From the NCBI RefSeq assembly GCF_000252855.1, contig NC_017045.1:1612001-1676000 (forward strand): a DNA stretch of 64,000 nucleotides, given 5' to 3'. Positions 36,971-46,185 of this stretch are shown here, piece after piece; position 1 is the first letter of the stretch, and each line of letters opens with the position of its first letter. Under the pieces are notes generated by a model. That model made no database searches, had not been told where the DNA came from, and was given only the letters and a program-made list of their open reading frames with translations. The position numbers and the translations under genes are program-made. This stretch comes from Riemerella anatipestifer ATCC 11845 = DSM 15868. GTDB lineage: Bacteria; Bacteroidota; Bacteroidia; Flavobacteriales; Weeksellaceae.

Positions 36971-37618
36971 ATGGGTTTTTTTGAAGAACAATGTCCCGAT
37001 ATGGATCGCTATTTGGAACTGCATACATCTAGTGAACCTGAAATTCTTAGAAAATTAAGGAGAGAAACTTATCAGAAAACGACACAGCCTCATATGATTT
37101 CAGGCGTTCAGCAGGGGAGGTTGTTGTCTATTATTTCTCAACTTTTGCGTCCTAAATCGGTGCTAGAAATTGGGACGTTTACAGGATACGCTACTTTGTC
37201 AATGGCTGAAGGTTTACCTGACGAAGGTAAAATCACTACTTTAGACATCAATGAAGATTTAGCCTATATCCCAAAGAAATATTTTGAAGAAAGCATCTAT
37301 TCTGACAAGATAGATTTTAGGCTAGAGAACGCTTTGGATTATCTTAATTCAACCCAAGAAATGTTTGATATGGTTTTTGTAGATGCGGATAAGGGTAATT
37401 ATGTTAATTATTTCAATGCTGTGAAAGATAGACTAAATTCGGGTGGCGTTTTGATGTTTGATAATGTACTTTGGTACGGTAAGGTTTTAGAGGAAAATTC
37501 TAAAGATAAATCAACGCAAGTTATTAAAGAATTAAACGAAATCTTAGCAAAAGACCCCGATTTTGAAAATCTAATCTTACCTTTGCGAGACGGTTTAAAT
37601 TTGGCAAGAAAAAAATAA
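36971..37618 (+). CDS. class I SAM-dependent O-methyltransferase (family 3)
   Basis: This 215-aa protein matches the caffeoyl-CoA/catechol O-methyltransferase family. SAM binding is at SVLEIGTFTGYATLSMA (about 58-74), and metal-binding acids are in VFVDADKGNY and FDNVLW. It uses a divalent metal and likely methylates a catechol-like substrate, unknown here. It starts a four-gene run with NlpC/P60, DUF1648 and waaA, with gaps of 4, 0 and 2 bases. Confidence 0.92.
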   Translation: MGFFEEQCPDMDRYLELHTSSEPEILRKLRRETYQKTTQPHMISGVQQGRLLSIISQLLRPKSVLEIGTFTGYATLSMAEGLPDEGKITTLDINEDLAYIPKKYFEESIYSDKIDFRLENALDYLNSTQEMFDMVFVDADKGNYVNYFNAVKDRLNSGGVLMFDNVLWYGKVLEENSKDKSTQVIKELNEILAKDPDFENLILPLRDGLNLARKK

Positions 37619-37622
37619 AATC

Positions 37623-38336
37623 ATGAGTAGAGCGGTTGCGAGTGTTTCGGTAGTACCCGTGCGTTCAGAAAGTTCTGATAGGGCAGAAATTATCACTCAA
37701 GTATTGTATGGAGAGTCTGTGGAGATTCTTTCTCAAGAAGGAAATTGGGTGCATATAAAAATAGATTTTGACGGCTATGAAGGTTGGGCTGATGCAAAAC
37801 AGTTTAAAATAATTTCAGACGAAAATATTAATGAAAGTAAAAAAAGTCTTGTTAAACAACCCTTTTTGGAATATGGTTTTGGAGATGAAAAATTACTTTT
37901 ATCCATTGGCTCCGAAATAGAGTCAGGTGTAGAGGAAACCACGATTACAAATACTAGAAATTTCATTGAAGATACTGCCCAAAAGTTCTTAAATGTACCT
38001 TACCTTTGGGGTGGGCGTAGTTTTTTTGGGATAGATTGCAGCGGTTTTACTCAAATTGTTTATAAGGTAAGTGGCATAAAAATCCCGAGAGATGCTTATC
38101 AACAAGCGGAAGTAGGGCAAGTGTTAGATTTTATAGAAGAGGCACAAGCGGGAGATTTAGCTTTTTTTGAAAATGAAGAAGGCAGAATTACCCATGTAGG
38201 CATTATGCTAGAAGACCGAAAAATAATTCACGCTCACGGTAAAGTAAGGATAGACGAGTTGGATTCCGTAGGGATTTTTAATAAAGACCAAAACAAACAC
38301 ACACATAAACTCAGATTTATTAAAACGCTTTTATAA
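37623..38336 (+). CDS. NlpC/P60 (C40) peptidase with N-terminal SH3 domain
   Basis: The 237-aa protein has an SH3-like domain (about 1-65, with YGESVEILSQEGNWV and YEGWAD) and a C-terminal NlpC/P60 hydrolase with the catalytic Cys in GIDCSGFTQ, His in THVGIM and a polar residue at HAHGK. These enzymes cut gamma-D-Glu to diamino-acid bonds in wall peptides. No signal peptide is visible, so it may act on imported muropeptides in the cytoplasm. It lies directly before DUF1648. Confidence 0.9.
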   Translation: MSRAVASVSVVPVRSESSDRAEIITQVLYGESVEILSQEGNWVHIKIDFDGYEGWADAKQFKIISDENINESKKSLVKQPFLEYGFGDEKLLLSIGSEIESGVEETTITNTRNFIEDTAQKFLNVPYLWGGRSFFGIDCSGFTQIVYKVSGIKIPRDAYQQAEVGQVLDFIEEAQAGDLAFFENEEGRITHVGIMLEDRKIIHAHGKVRIDELDSVGIFNKDQNKHTHKLRFIKTLL

Positions 38337-38792
38337 ATGTTGTTTAAAGGCTTAGATATTATAAATGTAATATTATTGCTACTACTCTTTGTAAGGGCAA
38401 TAAAGGCTTACCCTAAACTACCTCAAAAAATACCTACCCACTTTAATTTATATTTAGAGCCTGATGCTTGGGGATCCCGTGTAATGATATTTTTCCTACC
38501 AGCTTTGGCAGGGTTTATTTTGAGTTTATTTATGGTGGTGTTGCCTGAATCTGAACCTAACCTTATCGTACCCATTACACCAGAAAATAGAGAAGTGCAG
38601 TTGTATATGGGAGATTTGATGACGAAGTTACTTTTATTGGGAATTTTGGTTTTTAAACACGTTCTTCTTTCCATTACAATTTGTACAGAACCAGCGTGTA
38701 GAAAACAGTTTAAGCCTTACATTATTATTTGCTTTATAAGTGTATTTGTTGTTCCTTTCGTTTATATGGTATTATCTTACATCTATAGATAA
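38337..38792 (+). CDS. DUF1648-like small membrane protein
   Basis: The 151-aa protein has four membrane helices and, after the first, the LPQKIPTHFNLYLEPDAWGS segment of DUF1648. Function is unknown; related proteins occur near signal or transport genes. Its start abuts the NlpC/P60 stop, and waaA follows after 2 bases, so it is part of the same transcript. Confidence 0.8.
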   Translation: MLFKGLDIINVILLLLLFVRAIKAYPKLPQKIPTHFNLYLEPDAWGSRVMIFFLPALAGFILSLFMVVLPESEPNLIVPITPENREVQLYMGDLMTKLLLLGILVFKHVLLSITICTEPACRKQFKPYIIICFISVFVVPFVYMVLSYIYR

Positions 38793-38794
38793 AA

Positions 38795-40024
38795 ATGAAA
38801 TTTTTATACTTCATATTTATACGCTTACTAATTATTGGTTTTAGGTTGGGGAGTGTTTTCAATTCAAAAATCAGAAAGGGTTGGGAGGGACAAAAAAAAA
38901 GCAATACTATTGTTAAAAATGCCTTTTCTCCAAACGATAAAGTGATTTGGATGCACGCCGCTAGTCTAGGTGAATACGAGCAAGGCTTACCTGTATTGGA
39001 AGGATTAAAGAAAAAATATCCCGATTATAAAGTATTGGTTACCTTTTTTTCTCCTTCTGGTTACGAAAATGTAATTAAAAAGAAAACTATCGCAGATGCC
39101 ATTTGTTATTTACCTTTTGACACTAGAAAGGGAGTAGCCTCTTTTTTAAATCATTTCCAAGTGGAGTTTTTCTTTACTGTAAAGTACGACTATTGGTACA
39201 ATCTACTTAGTGAACTTAAGCAAAAGCATGTAAAAACTTTCGTGGTTTCGGCATTATTTTATCCATCTCAAGTGTTTTTTAAACCTTATGGAAAATGGAT
39301 GGTGGCGGAATTAAAAAAGAATATAGATTGGTTTTTCCATCAGACTAAAGATTCGTTGGCTTTAGCTCAGGGGATAGGTTTATCTCAATCATCTCTTTCA
39401 GGGGACACTCGTTACGATAGAGTAAAGGCGACTAAAGCTAATTTTGAAGAAATACCATTGATTAAAAAGTTCAAAGACCAAAGCCTATTACTCGTTTTCG
39501 GAAGCTCTTGGGAAGCCGAAGAAATCATCGCTGAAAAGGTTACAAAAGTTAACAATGAAGTTAAACTCATCATCGCCCCACACGATTTAAAACGAGTGTC
39601 TATACTTAAGAAAAAGTTTCCTCAAGCATTGTTATATACAGAACTAAATGAGCAAGAGTTAGAGAACAATAAAGAAAATAATATCCTTATTATAAATACT
39701 ATAGGGCTACTTTCTAGAATTTATGCTTATGCGGATATAACGGTGGTGGGCGGCGGTTTTCATAGTGCGGGGCTGCACAATATTTTGGAATCGGCTGTTT
39801 TTGGAAATCCTGTTTTGTTCGGAGATAAATATCGTAAAAACCCAGAAGCCGACGCACTTATTGAGTATGGAGGAGGTAGTTTTTTTTCTACTCCAGAAGA
39901 GGTGGTTCAATTTATTCAATCTTTAATTTTAGATGAATCTTTGAGGGCAAGAATGGCTAATAATGCAGAAGTTTTCATCTCTAATCAGCCTAAAGCTACG
40001 GAACATATCCTGTCTAAATTTTAA
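38795..40024 (+). CDS. waaA: 3-deoxy-D-manno-octulosonic acid transferase (GT30)
   Basis: WaaA adds Kdo to lipid A precursors at the inner-membrane cytoplasmic face. The 409-aa protein has an N-terminal membrane anchor, the catalytic region WMHAASLGEYEQG near 55 with its Glu, FGSSWEAEE near 225, and the donor-site GGGFHSAGLHNILESAVFGNPVLFG near 310-335. It is last in the O-methyltransferase run. No lipid A acylation or kdsA/B genes are in the window. Confidence 0.95.
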   Translation: MKFLYFIFIRLLIIGFRLGSVFNSKIRKGWEGQKKSNTIVKNAFSPNDKVIWMHAASLGEYEQGLPVLEGLKKKYPDYKVLVTFFSPSGYENVIKKKTIADAICYLPFDTRKGVASFLNHFQVEFFFTVKYDYWYNLLSELKQKHVKTFVVSALFYPSQVFFKPYGKWMVAELKKNIDWFFHQTKDSLALAQGIGLSQSSLSGDTRYDRVKATKANFEEIPLIKKFKDQSLLLVFGSSWEAEEIIAEKVTKVNNEVKLIIAPHDLKRVSILKKKFPQALLYTELNEQELENNKENNILIINTIGLLSRIYAYADITVVGGGFHSAGLHNILESAVFGNPVLFGDKYRKNPEADALIEYGGGSFFSTPEEVVQFIQSLILDESLRARMANNAEVFISNQPKATEHILSKF

Positions 40025-40060
40025 TTTATCTTGTTTTTTCGTTAAAAAATAAAGCGAGGT

Positions 40061-40097
40061 TTTGTTGTTTTAAATATAATTGTTAGATTTGTCTAAC
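40061..40097 (+). promoter_or_regulatory. promoter overlapped by a palindrome, upstream of the CxxC TonB receptor gene
   Basis: TTTG at 40061-40064, a 19-base spacer, then TAGATTTG at 40084-40091. The perfect inverted repeat GTTAGA-TTTG-TCTAAC at 40082-40097 covers the -7 element, a placement expected of a repressor operator. The ATG follows at 40125. A second, simple palindrome (CTTTTTAAAAAG, 40097-40108) follows. Confidence 0.6.
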
Positions 40098-40124
40098 TTT
40101 TTAAAAAGACAAATGTAACTTTAT

Positions 40125-42152
40125 ATGAGACGAACATTATTTTTATTAGGTAGTTGCTTTAGTATAAGCGTTTTTTCTCAAGAGGTAGACTCTGCTAAAT
40201 CTTCTAAAAATATAGAAGAAATCGTAATGACGGGTACGCTAAAGGCGGTAAGTAGAGATAAAAGCCCTGTGCCGGTAGAGGTATTTTCTGCAAAATTTTT
40301 TGAAAAGAATCCCACTCCCAGTATTATGGAATCGGTGGAAATGATTAACGGTGTGCGTCCGCAACTTAATTGTTCCGTTTGCAATACGGGAGATATTCAT
40401 ATCAATGGGTTAGAAGGACCATACACTTTGATTTTAATTGATGGAATGCCGATTGTAAGCTCTCTTTCCACAGTTTACGGGCTTAATGGTATCCCAAATA
40501 GTATGATAGAACGGGTGGAAGTGGTTAAAGGTCCCGCTTCGTCCCTTTACGGTTCGGAAGCAATGGGAGGTATCATCAATATCATTACTAAAAACGCACT
40601 TACTGCACCGCGTTTAACGCTTAATCTTAACTCCACTTCTTGGGGCGAACACAATACAGACATTGGCGGTAAATTTAGATTAAACGATAAGGTGTCCTCT
40701 TTATTAAGCCTTAATTATTTCAATTTTCAAAATAAAATAGATAAGAATAAGGACAACTTTACCGATGCGGCATTACAAAACCGAATTTCAGTATTCAATA
40801 AATGGGATTTCCAAAGAAATGAAGGAAGAGTGGCGAGTTTGGCTTTAAGGTATCTTAACGAAGACCGTTTTGGAGGCGTTTTAGAATGGGAGAAAAAACA
40901 CCGAGGGAGTGATGATGTTTATGGTGAAAGTGTTTATACCAAAAGATTTGAAGCGATAGGAACTTATCAACTTCCAATAAAAGAAAAAGTGGTTACTCAA
41001 TTTTCGTATAACTATCATCATCAAGATTCGTTTTATGGCGATGTGCCTTATTTGGCGAAGCAATCTACGGCGTTTGGACAAATCTATTGGGATAAGACTT
41101 TGGGTAAATCTGATTTTTTATTGGGAGCTACCGTCAAAAATGTATATTACGACGATAATACGCCAGGGACACTTTCTAAAGACGGAAAAATTAATCAGCC
41201 TCAAAATGATTGGCTGCCAGGGATTTTTGCTCAAAACCAATGGAATATCAACGATAAAAATACTTTATTGGTAGGCTACCGATTAGATTGGTCTAAAATT
41301 CACGGAGCGATACATTCACCAAGAGTGGCGTATAAATGGAGTTTGGCTCCTCAAACCAATTTGAGGGCGAGTTTTGGGACGGGGTTCCGAGTAGTTAATC
41401 TTTTTACGGAAGACCACGCTGCCCTTACAGGGTCTCGGGAAGTGGTGATTTCGGAAGCCTTGAATCCTGAACGCTCCTACAACGGAAATTTTAATCTTAC
41501 GCACAAAATTTATACCTCTGGCGGTTACGTTAATTTTGATGTGGTCGGGTTTTACTCTCATTTCACTAATAAAATCATTGGGGATTTTGATACCAATCCC
41601 AACCAAATTATTTATCAAAATTTGAAAGGCTATGCGGTGAGTAAAGGCGTTTCACTGAATACAGAATTAAAATTAGGGTCGCCACTTACAGTTAATTTGG
41701 GAGCGTCTTATATGGAGGTGTATCAGAAATACGAAGAAGATGGGCAAACGGAAACCCTACAGCAGCTATTTGCTCCCAGATGGTCGGGAACTTATACTAT
41801 CAGCTATAATTTTCCAAAGGAATGGAGCGCCGATTTTACGGGGGCTTTTTATGGACCGATGCGTTTGCCTGTGTTGCCTGATGATTTCAGACCAGCCCAT
41901 TCGCCTTGGTACACTTTAGCGAATATTCAGATTAGAAAACATTTTTCTAAACTCGGCATAGAGGTGTATGGTGGTGTGAAAAACTTGTTTAATTTTACAC
42001 CTAAAAATCCTATTATGCGACCGTTTGACCCGTTTGATACAAAAGTTTCGGAGCCGAGTAACCCGTATGGTTATACCTTTGATACCGAATATGGCTATGC
42101 TCCAATGTTGGGCATCAGAGGGTTTGTAGGATTGAGATATAACATTAAATAA
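40125..42152 (+). CDS. TonB-dependent receptor with CxxC plug motif
   Basis: The 675-aa outer-membrane receptor has a signal peptide ending SVFSQ, a short linker with EEIVMTGTLKAV (TonB-box region), and a plug with MINGVRPQLNCSVCNTGDI near 75-93, followed by NGLEGPYTLILIDGMPIV and GSEAMGGIINIITK. The barrel ends in GLRYNIK. The NCSVCNT motif is a conserved feature of one Bacteroidota receptor group; its ligand is not known to me, with heme, siderophore or metal all possible. It precedes a thioredoxin-like gene by 13 bases. Confidence 0.9.
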   Translation: MRRTLFLLGSCFSISVFSQEVDSAKSSKNIEEIVMTGTLKAVSRDKSPVPVEVFSAKFFEKNPTPSIMESVEMINGVRPQLNCSVCNTGDIHINGLEGPYTLILIDGMPIVSSLSTVYGLNGIPNSMIERVEVVKGPASSLYGSEAMGGIINIITKNALTAPRLTLNLNSTSWGEHNTDIGGKFRLNDKVSSLLSLNYFNFQNKIDKNKDNFTDAALQNRISVFNKWDFQRNEGRVASLALRYLNEDRFGGVLEWEKKHRGSDDVYGESVYTKRFEAIGTYQLPIKEKVVTQFSYNYHHQDSFYGDVPYLAKQSTAFGQIYWDKTLGKSDFLLGATVKNVYYDDNTPGTLSKDGKINQPQNDWLPGIFAQNQWNINDKNTLLVGYRLDWSKIHGAIHSPRVAYKWSLAPQTNLRASFGTGFRVVNLFTEDHAALTGSREVVISEALNPERSYNGNFNLTHKIYTSGGYVNFDVVGFYSHFTNKIIGDFDTNPNQIIYQNLKGYAVSKGVSLNTELKLGSPLTVNLGASYMEVYQKYEEDGQTETLQQLFAPRWSGTYTISYNFPKEWSADFTGAFYGPMRLPVLPDDFRPAHSPWYTLANIQIRKHFSKLGIEVYGGVKNLFNFTPKNPIMRPFDPFDTKVSEPSNPYGYTFDTEYGYAPMLGIRGFVGLRYNIK

Positions 42153-42165
42153 AACAGAACATCAA

Positions 42166-42630
42166 ATGCTTAAAAACATCTTACGGATTCAAATGACACT
42201 TTTTATGATGGTGTTTTTCCCCAAGGCACAGCAGCTTCCTTTTGTGTCTTGGGAGGCATTTGATACTTTGATACTTTCTCAACCCAGAAATACTTTGGTG
42301 TTTGTTCGTACCGATTGGTGTTCGGTCTGTAAGAAACAGATTAAAGATTTAGAACAGGCTCCTACTTTACTTCGTTTACTATCGGAGCGTGTTTATCTCT
42401 TGGATTTGAATGCAGAAAAAGAGAAACGAAGTCTTTCGTTTTTTGGTAAAATCTACCGTTATTATGCCAGTGGAAGCACATCAGGGCTACACGAACTTGC
42501 GTATTATTTTTCGCCTCGCAGTCAAGTTTATCCTTTGTGGGTATTGTTGGATAAAGATGGAAATATCTTAACCACCTATGAGGGCTATTGGTCTAAGGAG
42601 CAGCTTTCGGAACTTGTGGCATCATATTGA
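42166..42630 (+). CDS. exported thioredoxin-like protein
   Basis: The 154-aa protein has a signal-like N-terminus (to PKAQQL) and a thioredoxin fold with FVRTDWCSVCKKQ near 49-61 (active-site CxxC) and YPLWVLLDKDGNIL with the cis-Pro region. It is the second gene of the TonB receptor transcript, and its CSVC motif matches the CSVC in the receptor plug, suggesting redox handling of that plug or its ligand (inference). Its 3' end overlaps the GNAT gene by 9 bases on the other strand. Confidence 0.88.
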   Translation: MLKNILRIQMTLFMMVFFPKAQQLPFVSWEAFDTLILSQPRNTLVFVRTDWCSVCKKQIKDLEQAPTLLRLLSERVYLLDLNAEKEKRSLSFFGKIYRYYASGSTSGLHELAYYFSPRSQVYPLWVLLDKDGNILTTYEGYWSKEQLSELVASY

Positions 42631-42948
42631 GGGGAAGACATCGTCTAGGTGCTCCATTCTCATCATCACAGCACGAGCGTAGGAGCAATGCGGATAGATA
42701 GTCCATTGGTGTTCTCTAGCGAAGCTAATGGCTTCTCTTATTAGAGCTTTTCCTAAGCCTCGCCCTTCAAACTTCGGAAAAATGTTTACAAATGAAATGA
42801 TGAGTTGTTGTTTCTCTGGTAGAATGGTGTAGGTCAGTCGTCCTATTTCTTCGGTGTCGTTAGACATACCTATAAATCCGCCATTTCCTGTTTGGTTGTT
42901 CTTAAAATTCATTGTGTTTGTTTTGGTTTCAGTAGCAGCAAAATTCAT
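42622..42948 (-). CDS. GNAT family N-acetyltransferase (NATD1-like)
   Basis: This 108-aa protein matches the small YjdJ/NATD1-like acetyltransferases. The acetyl-CoA site is FEGRGLGKALIREA near 60-73, followed by HCSYARAVM. The substrate is unknown. The first 12 residues may be dispensable, as an internal ATG follows at residue 13 (42912). It converges on the thioredoxin gene and overlaps its stop. Confidence 0.85.
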   Translation of the reverse strand: MNFAATETKTNTMNFKNNQTGNGGFIGMSNDTEEIGRLTYTILPEKQQLIISFVNIFPKFEGRGLGKALIREAISFAREHQWTIYPHCSYARAVMMRMEHLDDVFPSI

Positions 42949-43011
42949 GCAAACTGTTTTTTATCCACTACATTCCTGCGGAGGCTTTCCTTTTGGTAAA
43001 TAATATTTGTT

Positions 43012-43019
43012 TAAATTTG
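43012..43019 (+). promoter_or_regulatory. -7 promoter element before the bacilliredoxin gene
   Basis: TAAATTTG lies 23 bases before the ATG at 43043 and fits TAnnTTTG. Confidence 0.55.
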
Positions 43020-43042
43020 TAGCCAAATAAAAAGAAATATTT

Positions 43043-43453
43043 ATGTATCCACAAGAATTAGTAATGCCAATGAAGGCAGAATTGACAGATAACGGATTTA
43101 AAGATTTAACAACTCCGGAACTAGTAAATGAGGCTCTAAAAGCTTCTGGAACTACATTGCTTATGGTAAACTCGGTGTGTGGTTGTGCAGCGGGAGCGGC
43201 TAGACCAGGGGTGTTATATTCTCTAAACGGAGATAAGAAACCAGATAATTTAGTAACCGTTTTTGCTGGGTTTGACCTTGAGGCAGTCGTGGAGGCGAGA
43301 AGGCACTTAGCTCCATTTCCGCCATCATCACCTTGTGTGGCTTTGTTCAAAGACGGCGAATTGGTACATATGATAGAAAGACACCACATAGAGGGTAATC
43401 CTGCGGAAGCTATCGCGGCTAATCTACAAGCGGCTTACGAAGAGTACTGCTAG
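43043..43453 (+). CDS. BrxA/BrxB family bacilliredoxin
   Basis: The 136-aa protein of the YphP/YqiW (DUF1094) family has the active-site CGC in VNSVCGCAAGAARPG near 47-61. In Bacillus these proteins remove bacillithiol from oxidised proteins. The family is widespread in Bacteroidota, but whether this organism makes bacillithiol cannot be judged here. It is a single-gene unit closed by the hairpin at 43472. Confidence 0.93.
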   Translation: MYPQELVMPMKAELTDNGFKDLTTPELVNEALKASGTTLLMVNSVCGCAAGAARPGVLYSLNGDKKPDNLVTVFAGFDLEAVVEARRHLAPFPPSSPCVALFKDGELVHMIERHHIEGNPAEAIAANLQAAYEEYC

Positions 43454-43471
43454 AGAAAAAGTAAATTAAAT

Positions 43472-43508
43472 AAAAAAAGAGCTGTACTTTTTAGTGTAGC
43501 TCTTTTTT
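43472..43508. terminator. bidirectional intrinsic terminator
   Basis: A stem of A-run, AGAGCT and T-run arms (two G-T pairs) around a short loop lies between the convergent bacilliredoxin and hemE genes. Confidence 0.8.
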
Positions 43509-43540
43509 CTGTTGAATAATATTTTATTGAAATAATTTCT

Positions 43541-44581
43541 CTATTCTTTCCAATCTACCACCGCACGAACAAAGGCTTCGGCGTTTTCTACTGGGATATT
43601 AGGTAAGATACCGTGCCCTAGATTTACAATGTAGCGGTCTTTGCCAAATCGGCGTATCATATTATCTACCATTTTTCTGATGGTTTCTGGGGTCGAATGC
43701 AAACGAGCAGGGTCAAAGTTACCTTGCAGTGTCATCGTGTGATTGGTGTAAGTTCTTGCCAATTCGGGAGTGATGGTCCAGTCTACTCCCAAAGCAGAGG
43801 CTTTAGAGAGCGTCATTTCCTCCAATGCAAACCAGCATCCTTTACCAAATACTACCACGTGGGTTAAAGGGCTAAGTGCCTCTACAATCTGCTGAATATA
43901 CTGCCACGAAAATTCCTGATAATCTTCTGGAGAAAGCATACCACCCCAAGAATCAAATATTTGAACGGCAGACACGCCCTTCTCTACCTTTCTTTTAAGA
44001 TAAGCAATGGTGGTATCCGTAATTTTTTGTAACAGCAAATGTGCCGCCTCGGGTTGTTGGAAACAGAAAGACTTAGCCACATCAAAGGCTTTACTGCCTT
44101 TGCCTTCTACACAGTAGCAAAGTATCGTCCAAGGGCTTCCTGCAAAGCCTATAAGCGGAATTTCATTATCTAGTTTTTGTAGTGTGAGTTCTATGGAATC
44201 AAACACATAGCTCAGACGCTCATTAACATCAGGTATCTCTATGGCTTCTACTTGTTCCTTAGTTCTTATAGGCGTTTCTAGCCAAGGACCCACACTTTCT
44301 TTCATTTGGAAATCTAAGCCCATCGCTTGAGGTACTACTAAAATATCCGAGAACAAAATAGCAGCATCTAGCGGAAATCTTTTAATAGGCATTAAAGTAA
44401 TGTCCGACGCTAATTCTGGCGTTTGGCATCTAGTGAAGAAATCATACTTATCTCTCAAGGCACGAAATTCAGGCAAAAATCTCCCTGCCTGTCGCATCAT
44501 CCACACAGGAGGTCTTTCTACCGATTCTCCACGCAAGGCTTTTAGATATAAATCGTTCTTTATCATCATATTTTTATTCAT
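43541..44581 (-). CDS. hemE: uroporphyrinogen decarboxylase
   Basis: HemE removes four carboxyls from uroporphyrinogen III to form coproporphyrinogen III. The 346-aa protein carries the signature [17 protein letters not shown] near 24-40 with catalytic Arg, the YCVEGKGSK loop, FDSWGGMLS and GNFDPARL. It is the last gene of a hemA-hemC-hemD-hemE run, 12 bases after hemD. Confidence 0.97.
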   Translation of the reverse strand: MNKNMMIKNDLYLKALRGESVERPPVWMMRQAGRFLPEFRALRDKYDFFTRCQTPELASDITLMPIKRFPLDAAILFSDILVVPQAMGLDFQMKESVGPWLETPIRTKEQVEAIEIPDVNERLSYVFDSIELTLQKLDNEIPLIGFAGSPWTILCYCVEGKGSKAFDVAKSFCFQQPEAAHLLLQKITDTTIAYLKRKVEKGVSAVQIFDSWGGMLSPEDYQEFSWQYIQQIVEALSPLTHVVVFGKGCWFALEEMTLSKASALGVDWTITPELARTYTNHTMTLQGNFDPARLHSTPETIRKMVDNMIRRFGKDRYIVNLGHGILPNIPVENAEAFVRAVVDWKE

Positions 44582-44593
44582 TTTTAAAGTTGG

Positions 44594-45253
44594 TTAGACT
44601 ACCGATTTTACTAGACTAAGCAAATCGTTGAGGTTTTGCTTGGTGCTAATTATAGGTTTCTGTGAGGTGTATTTTGCCACTTCCAAAGCGGTAGTATTTC
44701 CTATACAAAAGACCATTTCATCGGTTATAGAATTATTTTTTACAAAGCTACGAACTCCACTTGGACTAAAAAAAACTAAAGCATCATATTTTTTGTTAAG
44801 AGTAGGGTATAGAAGTTCGGTTTCGTAAACTATTTTCTTTATATAATTCGCATTGTGATTAGCGATGCTTTTTTCTAAAGTATCCAATGCAAGGTTGCCA
44901 CAAAAGTGAACAAAATCAGGATTATCCCATTGCTGTTGAAGTATAAACGAGGCTAATTCTTCGGCATTCTTAGCCGTATGTAGAGTTTTGATGCCTTTTT
45001 CTGCAAGTTTGCTTTCAGTTTTGCCACCTACACAAATCACAGATGAATGAGGTGCATCAAAACCGTTTTTAAAAAAGCCTTCTACCCCATTTGCACTAGT
45101 GAATATAAGTGTTTTATTACGCAGACTAATCTTTTCGGTATTGATGAATTTAATTCTAATAAAATCTTTGGTATCAACCTCTAGTCCTTCGTTTAACAGG
45201 AGTTGGCGTTTTTCAGGATTGATTTCCTTAGTCAAGAGAATAGAACTAGCCAT
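44594..45253 (-). CDS. hemD: uroporphyrinogen-III synthase
   Basis: HemD closes and inverts ring D of hydroxymethylbilane. The 219-aa protein has the two-lobe Rossmann-like pattern: FTSANGVEGFF near 48-58 and FFSPSGVRSFV near 153-163, plus CIGNTTALEV near the end. Sequence conservation is always weak in this family, but the position between hemC and hemE makes the call firm. Confidence 0.93.
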   Translation of the reverse strand: MASSILLTKEINPEKRQLLLNEGLEVDTKDFIRIKFINTEKISLRNKTLIFTSANGVEGFFKNGFDAPHSSVICVGGKTESKLAEKGIKTLHTAKNAEELASFILQQQWDNPDFVHFCGNLALDTLEKSIANHNANYIKKIVYETELLYPTLNKKYDALVFFSPSGVRSFVKNNSITDEMVFCIGNTTALEVAKYTSQKPIISTKQNLNDLLSLVKSVV

Positions 45254-45264
45254 TAAAAAAGAGT

Positions 45265-46185
45265 TTAAAGTTCTTTTTTAATTTGGTCCATTATGGCTTT
45301 ACCTCCATTAGCTAGGAGTTTATCGGCGAGTTCATTACCGAAGTTTCTTCCTTGTTTCCACGCAAAAGTTTCGTTAAGTTCAAGGCATTCTTTTCCGTTC
45401 AATGAGCATAATCTCCCTTGGAATTTAATTTCTTCCTCATTAAACTCTGCAAAAGCTCCGATTGGTGCTGTACAACCGCCTTCTAATCTGTTCAGAAATT
45501 GGCGTTCTATTTCCACGCATACTTGGGTCTGATGGTGGTTGATGGTTTTCACAATTTCGTTGATTTCGGTATTATCAGTGTGTCCTGCTACGGTAACCAC
45601 CCCTTGCGAAGGAGCCGAAATCATAAAAGGTAAATGCTCATACGGAATATCTAATGCCATTCTTTTAAGACCAGCTAAAGAAAACAGCGTTGCATCTGCG
45701 ATGCCGTCTTCTAGTTTTTGCAGTCGGGTTTGTACATTACCTCTGATGTCCGAAAATTTGGTATTTGGGAATTGTTTCAACCAAAAGGCTCTTCTGCGAA
45801 GGCTGCTAGTTGCTATTGTGAGTTCTTCTAGCGACTTGTCTTTAGCGTTGCTACTTCTTACTAATACATCTTGCGGATAATCTCTTTCTAAGTAGGCTAT
45901 CAGCGCTATATTTTGAGGTAATTGTGTAGGGACGTCTTTAAGAGAATGTACAGCTATATCTATTTGTTTATTGAGTAGAGCAATGTCTAAATCTTTGGTG
46001 AAAACTCCTGTAATGCCTAAAGAATAAAGCGGTTGAGTTAAATTTTTATCACCAGACGAAACGATAGGTACAATTTCGGTAGCATAGTTTTTTTGTTCCA
46101 AAGCTGCTGCCACTTCCTTAGCTTGCCATAAAGCTAAAGGTGAATTTCGGGTGCCTATTTTAATGGTGTTTTTCATTAAACTCAT
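45265..46185 (-). CDS. hemC: hydroxymethylbilane synthase
   Basis: HemC builds linear tetrapyrrole from four porphobilinogens. The 306-aa protein begins KIGTRNSPLALWQA, with the SLKDVPTQLP, TSSLRRRA and LEGGCTAPIGA blocks; the Cys in the last binds the dipyrromethane cofactor. An in-frame ATG at residue 4 (46176) is an alternative start. Either way its start lies within the end of hemA, so the two are translationally coupled. Confidence 0.97.
   Translation of the reverse strand: MSLMKNTIKIGTRNSPLALWQAKEVAAALEQKNYATEIVPIVSSGDKNLTQPLYSLGITGVFTKDLDIALLNKQIDIAVHSLKDVPTQLPQNIALIAYLERDYPQDVLVRSSNAKDKSLEELTIATSSLRRRAFWLKQFPNTKFSDIRGNVQTRLQKLEDGIADATLFSLAGLKRMALDIPYEHLPFMISAPSQGVVTVAGHTDNTEINEIVKTINHHQTQVCVEIERQFLNRLEGGCTAPIGAFAEFNEEEIKFQGRLCSLNGKECLELNETFAWKQGRNFGNELADKLLANGGKAIMDQIKKEL

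Noticed and set aside
42961-43389. 142-aa minus-strand frame opposite the bacilliredoxin gene
   Set aside because: It mirrors the coding sequence of a recognised gene and crosses its promoter.
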